Assembly: GCA_002236755.2 (NCBI GenBank)
Contig: NBZP02000034.1
Coordinates: 1,054,001-1,118,000 of the forward strand
Length of the DNA stretch: 64,000 nt
Reading direction: 5' to 3'
Origin: Dothistroma septosporum
Lineage: Eukaryota > Ascomycota > Dothideomycetes > Mycosphaerellales > Mycosphaerellaceae
Below the pieces are notes generated by a model that saw only the letters and a list, made by a program, of their open reading frames with translations, was not told where the DNA came from and made no database searches. The stretch's first letter is position 1; every line of letters begins with the position of its first letter. Made by a program: the position numbers and the translations under genes. Shown in pieces: positions 56,591 to 64,000 of the stretch.

Positions 56591-58106
56591 ATGGAAGACA
56601 TAGCTCCCGAGTACGACGTCGTGGTGCTTGGCACTGGCCTGACAGAATGCATTCTGTCCGGCGTCGAGTCGGTCAAGGGCAAGAAGGTGCTGCACATGGA
56701 TCGCAATGACCACTACGGCGGCGAGGCAGCGTCCGTCAACCTGGAGGTCATGTTCAAGAAGTACGGCAACTTCGACAAAGGCACCGAGCCGTGGAAAAAG
56801 TACGGGCGATCGAACGACTGGAACATCGATCTCGTGCCTAAACTCCTGATGAGCAATGGCGAGCTCACCAACATTCTCGTTTCGACCGACGTCACGCGCT
56901 ATATCGAGTTCAAGCAGGTTGCAGGCAGCTACGTCCAGCAAGGAAGCGGGGCGAAGGCGACAGTGGCCAAGGTCCCCAGTGACGCTGGCGAGGCATTGAA
57001 GAGCCCGCTGATGGGCATCTTCGAGAAGAGGAGAGCCAAGAACTTCTTGCAGTGGGTGGGCAGCTTCGACGAGAATAACCCGAGCACACACAATGGTATG
57101 TATCATGGGGTCAGATCGGGATTTGAACCTAGACACTGATTGTGTGCAGGCATGAACCTCTCGCAAACGACCATGAAGCAAGTCTACGACAAGTACGGCC
57201 TCGAGGCAACCACTCGCGACTTCATCGGCCACAGCATGGCACTTTACACCACCGACGACTATATCAACGCCAAGGGAGCAGCCAAGGACTGCATCGAGCG
57301 CATCCGCCTCTACGTAAACAGCATGGCTCGTTACGGCAAGAGCCCTTACATCTACCCACTATACGGTCTGGGCGAGCTGCCACAAGGCTTCGCTCGTCTG
57401 AGTGCCATCTACGGCGGCACATACATGCTCAACACGAACATCGATGAGGTCAAGTACGACAATGGCAAGGTTTCCGGCATTCGTGCGACCATGAAGGAGC
57501 GAGGCGAAGAGGGTGAAGGCATGAAGTTCGAGACAAAGTGCAAGAAGATTATTGCAGACCCGTCATACTTCCCCGACAAGGTGCGAGTGGTCGGGCACTA
57601 CGTCAAGGCCATCTGCGTCCTTAACCACCCAATCGATAAAACGGACAACGCCGACTCGCTGCAGCTGATCATCCCGCAGTCCCAAGTTGGCAGGAAGCAT
57701 GGTGAGCCTTGAAATTGCCCATCGGTGCAGCTTGCCCCTCCTAATTTATCACGCAGACATTTACATCGCCATGGTGTCCTCGAACCATAACGTGTGCCCC
57801 AAGGGCTACTACATCGCAATCGTCAGCACAGTCGCCGAGACCTCCGCAAACCACCACCTGGAGCTGCTGCCAGGCCTCGAGCGCCTTGGCAAGATCGAGG
57901 AGCAGTTCATGGGCCCACCAATTCCGATCTACGAGCCTATTGATCACGGTGCAAAGGACAACGTCTTCATCAGCAAGAGCTACGATGCTAGCTCCCACTT
58001 CGAGACCATGACCGACGATGTCCGTGATCTTTACAAACGTGCGGAGGGCGAGCCGCTAGTGGTAGAAGGATTGAAGGACGGTCAGAATTTGGTTGGCGAG
58101 GAGTAA
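56591..58106 (+). CDS. gdi1: Rab GDP-dissociation inhibitor
   Basis: Predicted 468 residues. It extracts GDP-bound Rab GTPases from membranes and recycles them in vesicle traffic. The N-terminal FAD-fold-like motif GTGLTECILSG is at about 14-24, followed by MDRNDHYGGEAASVNLE, the conserved Rab-binding platform. FIGHSMALYTTDDY and YPLYGLGELPQGFARLSAIYGGTYMLN form the second conserved block. Exons are 56591-57095, 57150-57701 and 57757-58106. GT-AG introns are 54 and 55 nt and in phase. The protein ends in an acidic region without a prenylation motif, as expected for GDI and unlike the related Rab escort protein. Confidence 0.97.
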
Positions 58107-58664
58107 AGAATGAATGAGGACACGAATCGTTATGAGTTGATACGCCGGCGAATTGAGCCCGCGATGCAAATGCAGGATACCACAGATCAGTAAGCTAGGA
58201 TTCGATGATGCTATTGCGAGCAGGCGTAATGTTCTTAGAGCAGGCGGTGCTTTGGGAGCTCCCCGTAAGATAGCAGTCTGTGACTGACGCACAATAGACC
58301 ATAGTCTATCCGTGGCATACCTATACGCCTTGCCTCGTCGACGCCTCTAGACCGGCGAACTGTAGGCGCTCAAGCATTCACCTCTTGCTGCTACCGAGAC
58401 CCGGAATGTCGGAATCAATGGCTTCAAAGTGGGTCTGGTGATGTCACGTACAGAGCATCCGTTGACTTCGATCACACGTGAGCCGCGTCGACACTTCGTC
58501 ATGGCTGCAGCATTTTGACGGCTGCATAGATCGTCTTCGAACTGCTGAGCTACTCATGAGCGGTCATTACTAGCATTACAGTACTTGCTACCGTCCTGAC
58601 GACGGTCTGCCAGCAAGGTCCAAAGATAACTTACATCACTTTCAGCACTGAAGAAGGCTGCGCC
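58107..58664. other. Intergenic, no gene seen
   Basis: Between GDI and the flavoenzyme gene. Nothing recognised. Confidence 0.5.
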
Positions 58665-59998
58665 ATGGCTTTCAGAGTCGTCGAAGACGTCGCCTACAGA
58701 ACCAAAGATGGCATCAAGGCTCCCAACCCAGTAGGGTATGAGCAGGAAATCTACCAAAAAGGACTTCAATACGAAAGACCACCATTCACATTCCAAAGCT
58801 TAAAATGGGAAGAAGAAGCAGAGAAGAGAATGTCTGCTGAGTAAGTGAAGTTCTCATCCGAAGTAATGAGACGTGTCCGTATTCATCATTCTACACTCTC
58901 AGATCCAAAGGCTACGTAATCGGGAACGCAGGCACAGCCGAGACAGGTCGCAGGAACCGCGCAGCCTTCTCCAAATGGTCTATCGTGCCCTCCCGCCTCG
59001 TAAAGACCACAGAGCTCCCAGACCTCTCCGCCAGACTCCCTCGTACTTCTCCGGATCTTCACCTCCCCTTTCCCATTGCCGTAGCCCCAGTCGGCGTCCA
59101 ACAAATTTTTAACCCGGAAGGCGAAAAAGCCTCCGCCCGCGCCGCCGCCAAACAAGGGGTCCCTTACATCATGTCCACAGCCTCCTCAACCAGCATCGAG
59201 GACGTAGCGGAGGCCAATGGCGGCGGCGTGAGATGGTATCAACTCTACTGGCCCAGCAATGAACACAACGACATCACTATATCTATCCTACAGCGCGCGA
59301 AGAGGGCGGGTTTCACGGCTTTGTTCGTTACGCTGGACACGTATATCCTCGGTTGGAGGCCGAGTGATATGGACAACGGGTATAATCCATTTCTAAGGAG
59401 TGATAGTGTGGGTGTTAGTGTGGGGTTTTCGGATCCGATTTTCCAGCAACATTTTCAGCGAGAGCACGGGAAGGCGGTGCAGGCGGATATGCATACGGCG
59501 GCGGCGGAGTGGACGAAATGCATTTTCCCTGGGCTCAGTCACGGGTGGGAGGATATCAAGTTCTTGCAGGAGAACTGGGATGGGCCGATTGTGTTGAAGG
59601 GCATTCAGAGTGTGGCGGATGCGAGGAAGTGCGTGGAGGCTGGCGTTCAGGGGATTGTGGTGAGTAATCATGGGGGTAGGCAGGTTGATGGAGGAGTGAG
59701 TTCGCTCGGAATGCTGCCCAAGATTGTGGATGCCGTCGGTGGGAAGCTTGACATCTTCTTCGACTCTGGGATCCGGTGCGGTGCAGACGTTGCGAAGGCA
59801 ATGGCACTCGGAGCTCAGGCTTGCCTCGTTGGAAGGCCGTATGTTTATGGCCTCGTACTGGGCGGTGAGGAGGGTGTCAGCCACGTGCTGAAGTCGTTGC
59901 TTGGGGATCTGGAGTTGACATTGCATCTTGCGGGTATCGAGAGTGCGGATCCAAAACATCTTAATCGGGATACTTTGACGAGAGAAGATCAGCTTTGA
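58665..59998 (+). CDS. FMN-dependent alpha-hydroxy-acid oxidase, lactate 2-monooxygenase-like
   Basis: Predicted 423 residues of the glycolate oxidase/flavocytochrome b2 family, without a heme b5 domain. The beta/alpha-barrel motifs FPIAVAPVGVQQIF, YIMSTASSTS, WYQLYWP, VTLDTYILGWRPSDMDNGY, IVLKGIQSVADA, VVSNHGGRQVDGG (catalytic His) and GGEEG are all present in order. The insertion DTYILGWRPSDMDNGYNPFL and the N-terminal YEQEIYQKGL segment fit lactate 2-monooxygenase (lactate plus O2 to acetate, CO2 and water) better than glycolate oxidase. Fungal members may act on other 2-hydroxy acids. Exon 1 is 58665-58840, a 62-nt intron is at 58841-58902 and exon 2 is 58903-59998. The C-terminus (EDQL) is not a PTS1, so the location is probably cytosolic. 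It diverges in sequence from the b2-type mitochondrial lactate dehydrogenases. Confidence 0.85.
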
Positions 59999-60279
59999 TT
60001 TCATGGACGCCGTGGTATGGCAAGCTATGCAATAGAATTGACCGAACGAAACAGTGAATGAAGCAATGCCGTCCTTTGGGCGCATTCGCACAGCAAACGC
60101 ACATGCATTAGATTTCTGAAAAGCTTCTCAGTCTCTTTAACACCGGCCCTCGGAGGTACAACAGACGTCCGACTATGGAAGACCGAAGAAGGACTCCCCA
60201 ACTCGTCCTCAACCTCATCAGCAACATGCGGAGAACAACGCAGCGCGGAAGCGGCCAACAGAATCATATTCATCCGCTG

Positions 60280-60919
60280 TCAATCCCACACCAACAGCTC
60301 GTCGACGACAGGACACTCCACGCCGGCGAGCACTCCTATCTCGTCGAGATACTCCCTGATGTAGTACAGCACAAGACTTCCACGCCCATCCACTGCCCTC
60401 CAGCACAACACAATGTTGCATCGCCACCAACCAACCCTTCTCCTTGTCCGACTGCTTCCTCGCGAGCCAAGCCTTGTATCCGCCGTGTATCGAGCGCGCC
60501 ACAGCGATGACATCGAGCGCTTCTCCCACCTTATAGCTGTGTTTGGGCAGAGCACCCATGCTACCCTCAATCGGCCTGCTCAAGTCCTCACTGATGCTAT
60601 CAGCATCGAAGTCCGTATCGACAAAGACCTCGAATTGCTTTCCCATCTGATTCAAAATCTCGCGTGCTGGGAAATCGTGTGGTAGAACAAGGACTCCTCT
60701 CTGGGTGCATGATGAAGGTGTCGGTTGGAGACTCTCTTCTATCTTGCGGACTTTGGTGTCGACAATCCGAGGAGATCCGCCGAGCTTTGACTCGTCGACT
60801 CGAGGATATATTGTGGTCAGGGTCAAGGGAATGAGAAGATGATTCTCCGCTCGGCCTGCTTTAAGTGATTTGATAATCTTCGGCGTCACTGTGAAGGGTC
60901 GCTCTAATATGTCTACCAT
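60280..60919 (-). CDS. Hypothetical protein with a short intron or a frameshift near its 3' end
   Basis: Not recognised. The main frame begins MVDILERPFTVTPK at 60919 and reads like a protein for about 165 residues. It has a conserved-looking VLVLPHDFPAREILNQMGKQF and an acidic VDTDFDADSISEDL segment. Past about 60436 the frame continues into implausible Arg/Cys-rich codons. A second frame there encodes the far more protein-like SLVLYYIREYLDEIGVLAGV and ends at 60280. They can be joined by a 43-nt intron (60435-60393, GTTGGT donor, phase-consistent; 198 residues in all), or by a one-base shift. The GTTGGT donor is unusual, so both remain possible. Confidence 0.55.
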
Positions 60920-61148
60920 GTCTCGGTAGCGCTCTTACCATGACTTGGGTGATATTTTATCGTTTGGTACAGACGGCGCTGCGTGCATCAATGCTAGTTG
61001 CTGGCCTTCCAGCGACGTCTAGCTGATCGGAGCAGAGGCCGTGGAAAGAAGATCCTGGAACTCCGACTTTGACAATGGAGCCATTCAGACCCCCAGTCGT
61101 CTGTCTTCCGTGATACTGGATTTGACAGCAGACCTTTGGTCTTGCCCC
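60920..61148. other. Intergenic, no gene seen
   Basis: Lies upstream of the hypothetical gene's start and downstream of the histidine kinase's end. Nothing recognised. Confidence 0.5.
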
Positions 61149-64000
61149 TTATGCCTCCCGCACTCTACCCTCGCCCATCTCCGCCTCCCAATCCTTGAAC
61201 ATCTGCTCAATCTTTTTGAATCTCACCGGCTTCGTCAAGAACAAATCGACACCACTACCATAAGCCTCCTGCCTCGCTTGCGGACTTGCCATCGCAGTCA
61301 GCGCCACAACCATAGCTGGCTCCAACCCGCCCGCTCGCTCAAAAGCCCTGATTCGTCTAGTTGATTCCAGACCATCCATAATTGGCATCGTGATATCCGT
61401 AAAAATCACAGAGACTGGCAGATTCGCTTGCTCTGTAGGAGTGCTCATCTCTTCCGTCTCATCATTGTTCTGGGGACGATGCGAGCGCTCATAAGCTTCC
61501 AGCGCTTCTTGCCCATTCGTAGCGCCGACGTCAACGCGGCCGATCTTCTTGATGTAGCGCTGTAGCAGGTGCAAGTTGACGGGATTGTCGTCGACGATCA
61601 GGACCGCAGACGCGTCCGCGCGTATTGAAGGTCTGGCGCTCGCGCGAGGTGAAGGCTCTCTGGATCTGCTGCGGTCCTCGAAGGTCTGCGTCCAGCTCAT
61701 CTCCGAAAACTCACGGACTGGGGTCTGAAAGGCGAACTGCTGTCGTTTGTGTTGGGGGTTGCCTGATGCAGAGGAGGTTGTGCGCTGTGGGTTTGGATCG
61801 GCGGGAGCTTTGTCGAAACATGCTATTACTGCTTTGATAAGCTTTGTGGGTCCGAGTGGTTGTGCGACTGCTTGTGCTTGGGCAAAGTAGCCGCTGCAGA
61901 TTGCCGTTGTGGCCCGAGATGAGGAGATGGAGTCGCAGAAGATGATGCAAGGCTTCGTCTGGAACGCTTGCTTTTCCGTCGCCATGGCACTAGCTGCTAT
62001 CATCGCTCGTGCTCCCGTTAAGACGTATATGTCGGGGTCATGATTCTCATTTGCTGAGTCGTCGCATTTTCCCATGCCAGAATCCGTGAAGGCTTTCTCA
62101 ACGGTTTCCTTGAGAATGTCGCTTGCTGTTGCAGCACGAGTGCCCTGATTCGCACTCGCTCCGAAGCCTATAAGGCTGTACTTTAGGCCTTTCACACGGT
62201 TCTGACGATCGTGGTATGGTTCCCAGTCTTCAGTAGGCTGGCCAGGAGTCAGAGGTAATCTCAGTGTGATAGTCGTGCCTTTGCCCTTCGTGCTCCGAAC
62301 ATCGATACTGCCGGCCATACCTTCGATCAGGCCCTTCACAAGGTTCAGACCAAGTCCGGTGCCCTCGGTGTGGCTATCTTCCTGATGAAAAGCCTGGTAG
62401 AGTCCGTTTCTGAGGTACTCCTCGCTCATGCCACGACCAGAATCAGTACAGACGAGTATCACTGTACGAAACTTGTATTCCGGCGAACTTCTGCTTACAC
62501 TCAATCCAACCTTAAAGTAGCCGCCTTGGTCAGTGTACTTGATTGCGTTCATGGTCAGATTCTGCAACAAGCGACGGAATGCCCCTGCATTAACGTGGAA
62601 CGACCAGCCCGTGTCTGGCAGATTGTCGATATCCACATCCAGGGTGACCTTCAGCGGCTCGTGGCTGATGAGCGAGTTCAACACGGCAATCGATTCGGAA
62701 GACTGTGACCGCGGCGCTGGTTGCGGAGTCTGCCACAAAGCACTATCTAGCACTTCTTCTACTAGTTGAGCAAGATCGTGAACGTCTTGAGAAGTGTTTG
62801 AGAGTTTCTCCTTTCGACGACGCTCGACACCTGCGCGCCCATGCTTGCTTAGCGTCGTCTCATATGCGTGCTCGAGCAAATTGTTCACGATATCTAGCAG
62901 AGACCTGCCGCATGTATCAATCATGCTGATCATTTGTTGCCGGGAAGCAACGTCTTCACCCTCCTCTTGTAGAACTTCTACGCCGCCAAGTATGCCATGT
63001 AAGGGCGATCTGAGCTCGTGGGAGATCTATGCTCATGTCAGTAATTGGTGACGCTTATGAATTAAGTAGAGTGCTTACAGAGGAGATGAAGCTGACTTTT
63101 GCGCGCACATCGGCCTGGATGTCGAGTCGAGTGACTTCAGCCATTACAACATCGCAGAATGCCCCCAGGTAATTCAGATCCTCCTGGAAGGAAAACAAAC
63201 GTTGCCGATCGTACGTCCATACCACTGCGCCGGCGAAGAATCGACCTCGGAGCGCGTCCCACATTGGCATGACTCCGAGAGCGCGCGCTCCTGGGAAGAC
63301 GTTTTGCAATTCCAAGGAATCCGTGTAAGAGCTTCTCCTGGGCTTTCTCGGCTTCTCTCCCGCTTCTTTTGTGCTCTTGTCGAGCGAAGTGCTACTGTCC
63401 GAGCCGTCGTCAGAGGGAAGGAGCCCATCGTCCGAAAAATTGTATATCTTTCCCTGGGGATATCTACGCAGCACAGATCGTAGGAACCTCTCGGGGACAT
63501 GATGGTGAAACACATCTATGGTTCCGTCTTCAGAGGCCTGATATGAGGTGCCCAGATATCGGCAAGGCTTGCTGGTACTGGCAGAGAGAAAGGAGCCTTT
63601 CTCTTGACCACTTTCTTCTCCATCAGTGCTACCCGTCTCAGATGTGTCCGAATTGACAGTGCCGGCACCTGGGCTGCGTAGACTGCCAAATTCTTTTGCG
63701 CTTGCATCAAGGAAAATGACACCTGCAATGTTCATCGCTTGTCGGATGATACTTGCTGCGCGTCCGAAAGCCTGCGGAGCGTCCTTTGATACCGTATTCT
63801 CCTGGAGAGCGCTCGGGCCAGATTGTGCATCGTTCTGATTGCCCCATGCGCAACGGGACGAAGATCCAGATCGTGGAGTGCTCGTTTGTAGTGGATCGAA
63901 GCCAGGACGAGATGCTCGTCGAGCTTCGATGGGCGGTGCAGCCACGGCGTGATCTCGCCTGCTCTTGGACGTCTGTGTGCGCCAAGATTTGCTATCGCGA
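61149..64000 (-). CDS. Hybrid histidine kinase (5' end outside window)
   Basis: The C-terminal portion, about 930 residues, of a fungal hybrid sensor kinase. The first exon is open to the right edge of the window and ends at 63079. A 52-nt intron, 63078-63027, joins it in phase to 63026-61149. A GAF-like sensor region comes first (FGRAASIIRQAMNIAGVIFLD, then RYPQGKIYNFSDDG). The dimerisation/phospho-acceptor H box ISHELRSPLHG spans the exon 2 start. A HATPase_c domain follows with N (NLTMNAIKYTDQG), G1 (DSGRGM) and G2 (GTGLGLNLVKGL) boxes. The receiver domain at the end has DDN, the phospho-Asp in VIFTDITMPIMDG and Lys in TKP. It signals through a His-Asp relay to an HPt protein. Fungal class not assigned, because the sensor part is cut. 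Confidence 0.95.

Noticed and set aside
1..64000. Secondary-metabolite cluster, CRISPR array or phage-like system
   Set aside because: No polyketide or peptide synthase, no regular spaced repeats and no bacterial-type operons. The only functional cluster visible is the UDP-rhamnose trio.

Overview
This window is nuclear DNA of a filamentous ascomycete (Pezizomycotina). The genes are mostly split by short GT-AG introns of about 45-100 nt. Typical families of such fungi are present: a HET-domain protein, an FlbC-type conidiation regulator, a Zn2Cys6 regulator, a hybrid histidine kinase and a fused peroxisomal Fox2. Gene content, about 50% GC and small lineage-specific proteins suggest a Dothideomycete, perhaps Mycosphaerellales. 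That placement is inference, not a species call. Apart from three diverged hypothetical genes the sequence looks intact, and I see no recognisable transposon.

Layout. 1-3 kb: a membrane-anchored cysteine synthase (cut at the left edge) diverges from an NDUFAF7/MidA-type mitochondrial methyltransferase. 3.6 kb: an intron-containing tRNA-Gly(GCC). 3.7-7.6 kb: gene-poor DNA leading into the flbC-like two-finger regulator. 10.3-14.6 kb: an apparent UDP-rhamnose locus, with a UDP-glucose 4,6-dehydratase divergent from a nucleotide-sugar transporter, followed by the 3,5-epimerase/4-reductase. 14.8-22.9 kb: TRM82, a YDJ1-type DnaJ ending in a CaaX box, a GNAT acetyltransferase, a small helical protein and ribosomal P0. 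24-30 kb: a small protein with paired GRF-like zinc modules, a large disordered membrane-anchored protein and a membrane-anchored double-psi beta-barrel protein.

30.7-40.2 kb: a multi-domain Scm3/HJURP-type centromere protein (Scm3, GATA-like finger, SANT, forkhead-like winged helix), Atg6/Vps30, a PGDH-like SDR with a GC-AG intron, a LITAF-like zinc-ribbon protein and a HET protein. 41.4-48 kb: peroxisomal Fox2 (PTS1 SKL), a Tda10/glycerate-kinase-like P-loop kinase and cystathionine beta-lyase. 48.2-64 kb: a hypothetical gene, ADA2, a small Zn2Cys6 regulator, about 2.9 kb without a supported gene, Rab GDI, a lactate 2-monooxygenase-like flavoenzyme, another hypothetical gene and a hybrid histidine kinase cut by the right edge.

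Most genes are independent housekeeping loci. The clear functional group is 10.3-14.6 kb, where making UDP-rhamnose (dehydratase plus epimerase/reductase) and moving it into the Golgi (transporter) appear to be encoded side by side. The most unusual single observations are the Scm3 domain architecture and a Fox2 intron whose retention would create a second, shorter protein that also ends in a peroxisomal SKL signal. All exon boundaries were read by eye from splice signals and reading phase, with no transcript evidence.
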